From the NCBI GenBank assembly GCA_005765155.1, contig VCCP01000001.1, positions 372,001-436,000 of the forward strand: 64,000 nucleotides of DNA. The letters are read 5' to 3'. The translations under genes and the position numbers were made by a program. The stretch is from Zelopaecilomyces penicillatus (lineage: Eukaryota; Ascomycota; Sordariomycetes; Hypocreales; Pseudodiploosporaceae). Within the stretch, counting starts at the first letter, position 1; each line of letters opens with the position of its first letter. Positions 54,931 to 64,000 of this stretch are shown piece by piece. Below the pieces are notes generated by a model that made no database searches, was not told the DNA's origin, and saw only the letters and a program-made list of their open reading frames with translations.

Positions 54931-56400
54931 ATGCCCGCCGTGCCACCGAGCGAGGCCCTCGAGGGCTCTGCCGACTGGTCCGCAGATGAGACCATCGCCG
55001 CCATCCGTGAGCGCCGCATCACTGCAAGCGCCTACATCGCAGGCGTCCTCCGCCGCGCCAAAAAGGCCGAACCGCTCAACGCCTTCATCACTCTGCTGAG
55101 CGACGAGGCCCTCGATGCTGCCAAGAAGCTCGATGCTGACATCGCCAGCGGCAGACCCCTTGGACCGCTTGCAGGACTCGCCATCGTCGCAAAGGACAAC
55201 ATCAACATGCAGGGCTTGCCTACCAGTGGAGGCACCCCCGCGTTGCGCACCTCTCGCCCATCATTCACAGCACCGAGTTTGCGGAAACTCATCACCGCTG
55301 GCGCCATTGTCGTCGGCAAGACAAATCTGCACGAGCTGGCCTTTGGCATCACGAGCACGAACCTGGCGTCATTCGCCGGCCCCGTCCACAACCCATACTC
55401 GCTGAACATGATCCCCGGCGGCTCATCCGGCGGCACAGCCGTGGCCATCTCCGCTGGCGTGGTCACCTGCGGACTCGGCACGGACACGGGAGGCTCCACA
55501 CGCATTCCGGCAGCTCTTACAGGCACTGCAGGCATGCGGCCGTCCGTCGGCAATGGAGGTAAAGAGCGCCGATACAACGACACTGACGCCGTTGTTCCCA
55601 TCAACCTCACTCGTGACACTGTCGGTGCTATGGGCCGCACTGTCTCCGATATTGCCCTTCTCGATTCCGTAATTTCTGGTCGTCCCCGCGTTCGTGCTGC
55701 TAGCCTTCGAGGCCTCCGTCTCGGTGTCCCACCAGTCATGTGGAGTGGCCTCGAGAACACTCTCAAGCCTGTCGTCATGAAAGCCCGTGAGAAACTTCTA
55801 GCCGAAGGAGTCGTGCTCGTTGATGCCGACCTGCCTGATTTCAGAAAGGTCAACGACCTTGTGTCGGCCCCAATCTCGTTGCACGAGCCATTGACTGCTA
55901 TCCCCTCCTACCTGAAAGCCTCCAGTCCCAAAACTACACTCGAAGACCTGGTCCGTGGAATTGCAAGCCCCGACGTAAAGGGTGTTTTTGACGCCATCAT
56001 GAAGGGTGGCTTCGGCGAACTATACAAGGAAGTCATGGAGGTCCATCGCCCCGCCCTTCAACGCCTGTATAAACACCACTTTGAGGAGCACCGCATTGAC
56101 GCGCTTCTGTTCCCCACGACAATTCTCCCAGCTATCCCTATCGACAAAGTGAATGGTTCAGGCAATGTCTCAATCAATGGCGGGCCACCCATGTCCACTT
56201 TTGATACCTTCACTCTAAACACCCTCCCTGGCAGCAATGCGGGACTTCCAGGCTTGAGCATTCCCGTCGGCCTGACAAAGAATGGTCTTCCTGTGGGACT
56301 TGAGCTCGATGGTCCGGTTGGAAGCGACGATAGGCTGCTTGCTCTTGGTCTTGCCATGGAGCGGCTCTTTGGTCGTATGCCTCCCCCAAAGCGGGTGTAG
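54931..56400 (+). CDS. Amidase-signature enzyme
   Basis: A 489-residue intronless frame. The Ser-cisSer-Lys triad is complete: Lys88 in AIVAKDNINMQG, cis-Ser165 in PGGSSGGTAVAIS, and nucleophile Ser189 in GLGTDTGGSTRIPAA. The 24-residue spacing of the two serines equals that in mammalian FAAH. Later landmarks are RDTVGAMGRTVSDIALLD and the C-terminal NAGLPGLSIPVGLTKNGLP and GLELDGP. Members hydrolyse amides ranging from acetamide and indoleacetamide to aryl and peptide amides; the substrate here cannot be read from the sequence. The protein lacks a signal peptide and is probably cytosolic or peroxisomal. The last residues PPPKRV do not form a PTS1. Confidence 0.95.
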   Translation: MPAVPPSEALEGSADWSADETIAAIRERRITASAYIAGVLRRAKKAEPLNAFITLLSDEALDAAKKLDADIASGRPLGPLAGLAIVAKDNINMQGLPTSGGTPALRTSRPSFTAPSLRKLITAGAIVVGKTNLHELAFGITSTNLASFAGPVHNPYSLNMIPGGSSGGTAVAISAGVVTCGLGTDTGGSTRIPAALTGTAGMRPSVGNGGKERRYNDTDAVVPINLTRDTVGAMGRTVSDIALLDSVISGRPRVRAASLRGLRLGVPPVMWSGLENTLKPVVMKAREKLLAEGVVLVDADLPDFRKVNDLVSAPISLHEPLTAIPSYLKASSPKTTLEDLVRGIASPDVKGVFDAIMKGGFGELYKEVMEVHRPALQRLYKHHFEEHRIDALLFPTTILPAIPIDKVNGSGNVSINGGPPMSTFDTFTLNTLPGSNAGLPGLSIPVGLTKNGLPVGLELDGPVGSDDRLLALGLAMERLFGRMPPPKRV

Positions 56401-56784
56401 GCGACGAGACATCTGCTTCATTCTAGGAAAAGAACCAGTTCGGAATCTTTTTGTATGATTACGATTATCAGATGCTGTTTTCTTTGCGTGCGGGTTGTGC
56501 TAGGTTTCTTTGGAGGCGTTTGGGATATCGGATTATTTCCACAACTGTAGAAAACAATGTTAACAGAGTATATGCCAAAATAAAAACATACCTGGATAAT
56601 CAAACATATGATATAAATAAAGGACATCGTGGGGTTTTTGTAGAGAAAATTGTATTTGTTAAAGTTGTCAGGTAAATTGTAGTACCTCGTCTGCCTTTCT
56701 GGGTATCCTAATTTCTTACTCGCAGATCATGTTCTATGTGCTTAACTCCAAATTCATAACTCGCAAAACGCCTTAGTCCTATGT
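56401..56784. other. Convergent AT-rich spacer
   Basis: This is the 3' flank of the amidase and receptor genes. No gene seen. Confidence 0.5.
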
Positions 56785-58284
56785 TCACGCTTCGTCGTGA
56801 GAAGTATTTGAAGCTCCACCCTTGGTCGAAGATGCAGCGTTTATCGAAGGAGAGTCAGTGTCGTCGTGTGGTACGTTGATCTCTTCTTGACTGTCATTAA
56901 TTGTCGTCCAGCCAGTCCGCTTCTGGCTTTTCCCGTCCTTCTTTAGTCGCTCGAGCCGTAAATTTTGGCTGCCGATCGTTACGATGGTGGAGCCGTTTTT
57001 GCCAGAAGCCCTTGATTGGTCTCTCGACGAAACACTGCGGACGACGTTTGTGCCTCTCTTGACCAGCCAGGGTCCTAGAATTGGCGCATTGACTGCAATT
57101 ATACCAACAAACTGTGATTGTATTGTCAGGCCAATGTTCAGAGGAATGTTTATGAAAATTAAGCCTACCGTTTCTCGAATGGCCCAGATGGTTGAAATAT
57201 TAATCTGAGAAGCATCATGGAGTGATAGAATGCACCGCAAGAGGCTTGCTACTATGATAAACACGCCCGTTGTGAGCCAAAGGCCGTATGCGATTTTTCT
57301 GGTTCTTGGTCAGCCACAGGGAACGGGTCGTAGCCGATGGTGCTTCCGCGAGCATACTTTGAGAGAGGCATCTGAACGACCCACAACAATGGTAGGGGAA
57401 TATATAATAGTATCAAGTCGGTTCTGCTCAGTGTCAGTTTTAGAACTTTAAATATGTTCCATCTTGTTGCGGACGCACGAGACATTGGTGACGACTAGAG
57501 TCAGGAAAATTTGTGTCGGGGTGCCACACGAATCTACCGCATGTTAGCCCATTTCTACATGTGACGGGATCCTCAAAGGGTCGGATTCATAGTTACCTCC
57601 CGGATACGGATACACCTGCCAGTTTTTGTGGAAAGGCCTGCACCGTAGGAGAAGGACGAATATAGTGGCGATGTAGGAACACACGCATGCGACAGCAGCG
57701 ATAAGAACCAGTCTTTTTTGTCGAGTTTCCATTCTACATGGTCATTTAGTCAATAAAAGGGCTCAACGCCAATGTCTGGGCTGCTTATAACGTACGTTAT
57801 CCTGCGATACAAGAAGAGCATGCATGCTTTGAGGCACCATATAAGGCTAACGTATAAACACCAGCCCGTGATGTTGCACTTGGCCCCCTTGACAATGCGA
57901 TTCTTCTGCGCTTCAGTTAGAGAGAGCGCGACCTCCTCGGTCAAGCCAACAATAGAGCCCCATTGGCCTATGCGAACAGTGTCAGCAGTCGGCTCCTCTT
58001 TCCAAAGATTAGAATTTTGGGCTCACCGATCAATTCAAGCATGACGCATTCGCCCTAGATAGTGGTGCGTGAAAGTCAGTAAAAATTCTCCCTCCTCCCT
58101 TTGGACAGAAAGAGTACTGTTTTTATCGTACCGTCAAGAAGAAGATACAGGCGACAGCAAAGTAGTCATCGCCGTCCCACTTCCAGCCAATGGCGCTGGT
58201 ACGGCATGCGATGCGACTCAGGAGGATGACCAGCCCAATGGCATATTCTACCCAGGCCTCAATCTGGAAGGGCGTTGCCGGCAT
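56785..58284 (-). CDS. Pth11-like rhodopsin-domain integral membrane protein
   Basis: Eight exons can be joined without breaking frame: 58132..58284, 58027..58054, 57796..57967, 57597..57733, 57479..57533, 57358..57423, 57169..57298 and 56785..57111, giving 355 residues. The spliced reading follows the fungal rhodopsin-domain (Pth11-like) pattern: WKWDGDDYFAVACIFFLT, then GECVMLELIG, a long loop, CLYVSLIWCLKACMLFLYRR, LVLIAAVACVCSYIATIFVL, LLRCRPFHKNWQVYP, TDLILLYIPLPLLWVVQMPL, LWLTTGVFIIVASLLRCIL, ISTIWAIRETFVGIIAVNAP. A basic/Ser-rich cytosolic tail follows. Such seven-helix proteins include Pth11, a surface-sensing receptor in Magnaporthe, but most have no known ligand. No CFEM domain precedes the helices. 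Exon 2 is only 28 nt. The start is the first ATG before a hydrophobic N-terminal helix. Confidence 0.85.
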
Positions 58285-61200
58285 ATTTTGGGTTGAACGT
58301 ATTAGAACATGTCGCGGTATTGAAGTTCTGCTGATGGCAAGCCAGAGTATATCCGTATTTCAAGGCCAAGGCCCAGGTTCATTCCGTTGGACCGGTTGCG
58401 GTGGGGGGGAACCCAAGTTAAAGAGAATATGACAGGACAGGAAAGGACAGGACAGGCAAGGAATCACGTGGAGGGCATTATCAGATTTTCCCCCTCCTTG
58501 CACCCTGGGTCAGTTCACTACCATGTCTTATGATCTGCTCCTCTATGGCAACGACACTGTCTGTCTCAGAGCATCGTCTCTGGTTGCGTTAAGACTAGGT
58601 ATTTCATCAGCTCCCTTCAGTGGCTTTCTCAATTCAACGACGAGACCCCCCGGGTGCTTCATTAGGGAGGCGGCCCACCCACCCACCAATGCATGATGCG
58701 CAACCACGGCTAAGGCGCTTCGAGCATGGCGTCCCCGTTCCCTGGCATTGGATGGGCTGAACAGGGCCAACAGGGCTTTGGCACGACTCTCCAAGCGACG
58801 CCACCTAGTGTTGCCATGTCCCAACAGGGAGGCAACGTTTTGCGCCTTTTGTCCCATCAGGCCGCGTACTTCGGTACTGTATGAAGGCCGACCTGCAGCA
58901 AATGCGGCGGCGGTCGCATCGCAGCCCCGATTCTCTCCCTACCTAAAGAGGCATCATAGGTGTACGGTATTCCTCGCTGGTCTCAGACACGACATAATCC
59001 TGAGCCCAGCAGCTAATACCGTCGCCATACTCACGGACAGCCGTTGTAGGACGCAGGTCATCGCGAAGTGGATGTATGGAGCAATTACGCGAGTCCCTGT
59101 GTATCCCGTTCTTAGCACGCGTCCCACTCCTGGCACCGTCTGCTGCTCCTATCATTCCACACATAATTACACCTACAACTAATCCACGTTCTTTGATGGG
59201 TGAATATCTGATAGAGCCCCTGTATTATCGGCAACCTTGTTAATAACCTTCAAAGTCCTACCTAAACCCCGATGGGAGAGAGCCCCCGGGCACACTAGGC
59301 AGCCATGCCAGGCCATCCCCCGACACTGGGGGATATTTAGCCTAAGAGCAATGCCGTCTGTCGGGCTGGTCGTTATCGTTTACGGCTGTTCGGTCCGCTT
59401 TGGCTTGTCGATGTGAGAGAGGCAAGCCAGGGCGGCTTCGCCAAGCAATAGAAGGTGTCTCGACGAGTGCCCGCCAGCGACCAAGTGTGCGATGATCAAT
59501 CAGCCGATGATGCCGTACCAGCAGGTAGACTGGTAGAACAACCATTTACGAAAGTGAAAGGACAGCCTCATTCGACACTGGCGCGAGTCAAACACCGTCG
59601 TGGCGGCGCCATGTTCCAGCAAGTACCGCTGCCATCCATCCAGTTGCCCTCTGTCATGCTAAACAAGGAGATTGACGCTCCCGGACCGTTGCAATTTGCA
59701 ACCCAAACGGTCAACGTTTGTCTCGGCATTTGCTAAACTGTCAAACTTGAATAGAGGAGATGATATTGTAACTTGTCGCAGCCACAACTAGCTGTAGCAC
59801 CCATTTTGAGATTTAGTCAAAATAAACGGTCAGCCTCTATCAATTGTCTCACCAACAATGCATAGGGGAGTCTGACAAAAGTCTCTCTACCAGGTCTCTT
59901 AAAGAAGAGGGAAGAAGGGATAAATTCAGCAGTGTTTGTCTTCATGACAAGCGCAGAGGGAGTTTTTCCTGTTGAACAATGGGAGAGAGCCTGCACAACA
60001 ATTACGCTCAGACACTTGTCACATTCAGCTAGGCGTATCGGCAGACCCCCCAATCCGTGGAGCCGAGATGATCAGCATGGCCCGTGCGAATTCAACATTG
60101 AAGCTAGAGCTGTAAATGGGCCTTCAGGGGAGATCTAGATTCCAAAGGATCGTATTTTCTCTACATCAAAACGATGGCAATACTGTATTTCGATGCAGTG
60201 CTGTAGAGTCATAGACTATGTGTCTGTTCAGTTCTTATCAACAAGAGGCTAAATATGCCAGTGTTTTCTTGTCTTCTTAAAGCCTTCACAGACTAGAGTG
60301 ATGTGTTTGTTAGCTTGTTGCTCTGGTCATGGGATTTCCCATCAATATCCCATCAAAATTTCCCAAAAGATTAAGAAACGCTGCCTCTTCGCCCCCCAGG
60401 TCTCACTGCTGCGATGGTATTTGCACGTGTTCTCCTCATGTTCGGCATTTACCCGTCCTCAGACAAGCATCCCGATTTTTTGACAGCAAAAGGCGCAAGA
60501 CTCTGTTGGTTTCGCGGCACCAGCAGGCACTGTGACGCTAAAGTTGCGATTGGCTATGAGTAGCAATGCATCATCTTGGCTATTATTACTGCATGTATAA
60601 ATGTACAAATACACATGTAGTGACGCTTGGGGGGTGGCAGGCAATATTGCTTCCATTTAGCCTGTCTGTTCCATTACGTTACATCACTTGCGCTCGGAAG
60701 AAGCGATCCGGCAGAAGGTAACCTGAGATCCGTTATCTCATCAAAGCTTCGTAGTAGCAAAGGATTCCCACGAAGTGTTTCAACTCCCCACTGTCTTTCT
60801 TTCTTTCTCTTATTTTATCAATCTTTCAGTCCCTCTTACCCCCCCACGCCGCCTTACCAGAAGGACAGTATTATTTTGTACACATTTTCACGGCAAGGGT
60901 GCAATATACTGGTAGCTTTTCGATCAATACTCATTATCAGTGAGAGCCAGGAGCAGAACTGTCAATGTTAGCAGGGATCGTTCGGATGTAAGCGGTGGTG
61001 ATGGGATAAGATCGTGTTTACTCAACCTTGGCAGCATGGGTTTAGTTTTCAGATGGAGTCGCTACCCCGTGCTTCATACGCTCATCTTGGATCTATAAAC
61101 AGTCACACACACTAGTATGACACATCAGCCTAATCGGCTGTTCGGCGACCACCATTCGTCATGTCAAAGAGCAGCTCCACCATCTGAATTTCATGATTTG

Positions 61201-61896
61201 GGAATTGATCAGACCCCATCACAAGATCACAAGTCATAGACACAAAATATCTAATAACAAAAATCCCATGTTCTTTGAAAAGCAAAAACATGTTGATAAC
61301 TTTTTAGAGTCCATCATCGCTCTAGTTACCGACCATTTCACCAGCGTCCCTCATCTAAAAAGATAAATATGCCTTATCTGGGATTAGGAATACTGCACTA
61401 CGGTCGTTGCGTACAGTAGTAAAGTTTAACATGACTAGAGTGAACCTGAATCTCATTCCTATCAATTCTTTTTAGTTGTCATGTGAAAAACAAAAAGAAA
61501 CTAAAAAGATATCTTGTGACAAGTTACATGTAAACAAATGGGTACAGAGTGGACCGTGAGACGCCATACTGGGAGGACATGTACGGGATGGCATGAAAGC
61601 TCCGTTATTGTTGGCAAACAGCAGCACAACTAAGCATGCAACAGTTACGGCTCCATATTGTAGCATAGAATTTCACCTGCCGTTCCCAAGATATATAGCT
61701 AGAGGCGAAGTTACCTTTGTATTATCTGAGAGATATTGATTTGACACTGTCATCCTATACGCGAGCTATGTGATAACATAATGCCCTGTTTCTCATTGCT
61801 ACTACGTAATATTCATCACGACAGCATCCATTCACATGATTCAATATGCATTTGTAATTTTTCTTTATTATTGGTCAACCCTTCCAGTCAACGGCC
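58285..61896. other. Gene-poor region
   Basis: These 3.6 kb hold only short, motif-free frames. There is an imperfect acagg repeat at about 58431-58460 just upstream of the receptor gene, and a pyrimidine-rich tract near 60790-60850. I see no RNA gene or transposon motif. Confidence 0.5.
58431..58460. repeat. Pentanucleotide (acagg)n run
   Basis: Five or six imperfect copies of acagg, about 150 nt upstream of the receptor start codon. Confidence 0.8.
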
Positions 61897-64000
61897 TCAC
61901 AGCAACCCCTTTGCCTTTAAATCTTCGTGTGCCTTCTTCTGCTTATCCCACGCCTTTTTCAGAGCCTTCAGCTGCGTCTTTGGCACATCGCTCCCATCCT
62001 TCATCTTGGTAGGTAGACCCTGCTCGTCCCAAGCGCTGTACCGTTCATCCTTCTTGTACATCTCCTCAGGAGGCACCTTTGCCTTTTCTCTGGCCTCCAA
62101 CTCTGCCTTCTCCCTGGCCAGTCGGGCTTCCTCTTTCTTTTGGACCTTCTCTGCTTCACGTGCAGCTTTTTCTTCTCGAACAGCAATCAGCTCCGCAGCA
62201 GGAATGAACTTGATGAGTGAAGGCTGATTATCAGGCCGGTCATCTAGATAGACGCCAAGGTTGGTCAGGTCCTGGTCACGAATGCGGTCGGTAATGGACA
62301 AGATGGCCTTTTTCGTTGGCGCGTCGTGAGTAGAGACTGTCCGGCGCAATTCATCTCGAATTTGGGATATAACCCGCACATATGGTAGTGCAAGCCGCTC
62401 GATATCGCGAGAACCGGCTGCCGCAAGAGATTCAAACTCCGACGACGGGTCTCGCGATAAGAGTGCCGAAACCGTTTCGGAAGACAACGACAGGGCATTG
62501 ACCTCGGCCTTGACCTTTTCTAAAACCGCAGCATAAGGCTGTACAGCAGTCTTCGGGTCTGTATCTTCTGAAATTATAGAAGCCCACCCTAAACCATCAT
62601 ACGGTGCTTTGGCATTGGAATCGAGTCCAAAGATACCGACAATCTTCGTAATCCATCTGGCGATGGCTTCCACGTCACCAAGGTTGAAATCTTTGTTGTC
62701 TCTTAAGAAGCTATTAGTTGTATTAATGAGCTTGAGAATCACAAACATTGCTCGAGGTGTGTCGAGCGAGTTCGTCAGCGCGGCCTCCAGATCCTTCTTG
62801 GTCTGCTGAAGCTCAGCAGCAAGGCCAGAAGCAGGCTGATCGCTGTCGATGGAGAGAGACTTTACGCTGCTGTCAATGCCAGCCTCAGCCAACCATGACT
62901 TGGTATTTGTGAAGAAGTTCTATCCATGAATTAGCCACTGGTCCATTATCCACGCGCCCCCTGCATACTTACGCCAACAGCAGATTCCCAATTGTCAGCT
63001 TGTGCTCTCATTTCAGGAGAAATCTCAACTCCGTCATTCCATCTTCCCATGAGGAATACAACTCGCATGCTTCTTGGCGTGTATGTGGTGGCTAGAGCAT
63101 CTTGAATTGTTTGGAAATTCTTAAGAGATTTGGACATTTTGGAGCCCGAAATGGAGAGATGACCCATGTGGAGGAAATACTTGACCCAAGAGTGCTCGCC
63201 CTTGCCGTGCTCGCAGAAATACGCCTCGCTCTGTGCCAACTCGTTGTCGTGGTGGGGAAACGCCAGATCAATACCACCAGAATGGACGTCCATTTGAGAA
63301 CCCAGAACGTCAGATGCCATTACAGAGCACTCAATATGCCAGCCTGGTCTGCCGTCACCCCATTTGCTAGGCCAGTAGGGCTCGCCAGCCTTGGACTTTT
63401 TCCACAAGGCAAAGTCGCCGGCGCCCTTCTTACCACCCAAGCTCTTGGACAACGAGCCTTCACCCTCATCTTGAAGTACAGTGTCATTCTTGCTGTCGGG
63501 GCGAAGGCGGGCATATGTGTTGCCAGCCTTTTCAAAGGCAGCAATATCGAAGTAAACGGATCCTTCAGCCTCATATGCGAACCCCTTTTCCACGACCCTC
63601 TCGACGAACTGCACAATTTGGGGAACATACTCTGTGACTCTTGTGATGGTATCTGGCCTCAAAACATTGAGTGCATCCATGTCCTCTATGAACAGATTTT
63701 CCATACTCTTCGTAAGATCCGTAAACATGGTTTGATCGCTGGTATCAATAGTTTCCTTGTAAAGGGAATCAAGAAAAGGAAGAAAAATTTCGTCAGCACC
63801 AGGGAAGATGATGCCCTGTTTGATAGCATTCGCAGCCGCATCCATATTTCCAATATGCATCTTGACCTTGGCCTCAGCGTCGCCTGGCTTGCCTTCGGGA
63901 ACTAAAGCACCCCCAGCCAAGACCTTGCCATAAGCTGCGTCTCTTCGCTCCGTATAAGTTGTTTCGTCGAATGGACCACCCGTCTCAGCTAGTAATGGCA
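61897..64000 (-). CDS. Cysteinyl-tRNA synthetase, cytosolic (5' end beyond the window)
   Basis: Exons 62973..64000 and 61897..62919 are visible, joined by a 53-nt intron (GTAAGT..GATAG), giving 683 residues of a protein that should be near 790. The HIGH-containing start lies outside. Present are the zinc-binding residues in GWHIECSVMAS and FPHHDNELAQSEA, the KMSKS loop (SGSKMSKSLKNFQT) and a helical anticodon-binding region. A Lys/Glu-rich C-terminal extension (EKVQKKEEARLAREKAELEA) and WDKQKKAHEDLKAKGLL form the typical eukaryotic tail. The enzyme charges tRNA-Cys. In eukaryotes one gene often supplies both cytosol and mitochondrion by alternative starts, which cannot be judged here because the start is missing. 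Confidence 0.95.

Noticed and set aside
50783..56400. A secondary-metabolite cluster formed by P450 and amidase
   Set aside because: There is no polyketide, peptide or terpene synthase, no transporter and no pathway regulator nearby; the pairing looks coincidental.
58748..59182. A 144-residue plus-strand frame
   Set aside because: No motif or sensible composition, and both strands are comparably open; treated as chance.

Overview
This is a 64 kb stretch of nuclear DNA from a filamentous ascomycete (Pezizomycotina; a sordariomycete is my best guess). The evidence is compact genes with 45-90 nt GT..AG introns, many with GCTAAC-type branch points, and families typical of moulds: RTT109, the DUF6604, DUF1996 and DUF7025-AAA proteins, a Pth11-like rhodopsin-fold receptor, a GH114 enzyme and a BIM1-like protein. 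There are no prokaryotic operons and no CRISPR, and I recognised no mobile element. Genes lie on both strands and do not form one obvious pathway cluster.

Layout. 0-10 kb: the 5' end of a CFEM-like secreted protein running off the left edge, a D-2-hydroxyacid dehydrogenase remnant that lacks its Rossmann domain, histone acetyltransferase RTT109, an intron-containing tRNA-His, a gene broken by an in-frame stop, and mitoribosomal protein MRPL15. 10-18 kb: a multi-pass membrane protein, a dienelactone-hydrolase/SnoaL-like fusion, a secreted isochorismatase-family hydrolase, and a GH114 polygalactosaminidase. 18-22.9 kb: a gene-poor, AT-rich island. 23-29 kb: a PAF-acetylhydrolase-family esterase and a DUF7025 AAA+ ATPase. 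29-38 kb: a run rich in secreted or surface proteins (small cysteine-rich protein, BIM1-like type I membrane protein, GPI-type Ser/Thr-rich protein, DUF1996 protein), interrupted by a small unknown protein divergent from a LOT5/pICln homologue. 38-43 kb: gene-poor. 43-58 kb: auxilin, UBC7, a DUF6604 protein, a cytochrome P450, an amidase and a Pth11-like receptor. 58-62 kb: gene-poor. 62-64 kb: the C-terminal part of cytosolic cysteinyl-tRNA synthetase, cut by the right edge.

Functionally the window mixes housekeeping genes (chromatin acetylation, mitochondrial and cytosolic translation, clathrin uncoating, ER-linked ubiquitination) with accessory secreted, surface and catabolic genes that would suit a saprotroph or host-associated fungus. 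I rebuilt exon structures by hand from splice signals and reading-frame continuity; every multi-exon model given sums to a multiple of three. I found no convincing new multi-gene system. The observations most worth checking are the two decayed genes (an in-frame domain loss and a single nonsense codon), the Met replacement at the RTT109 autoacetylation-site position, the secreted isochorismatase-type enzyme, and the unassigned small secreted protein.
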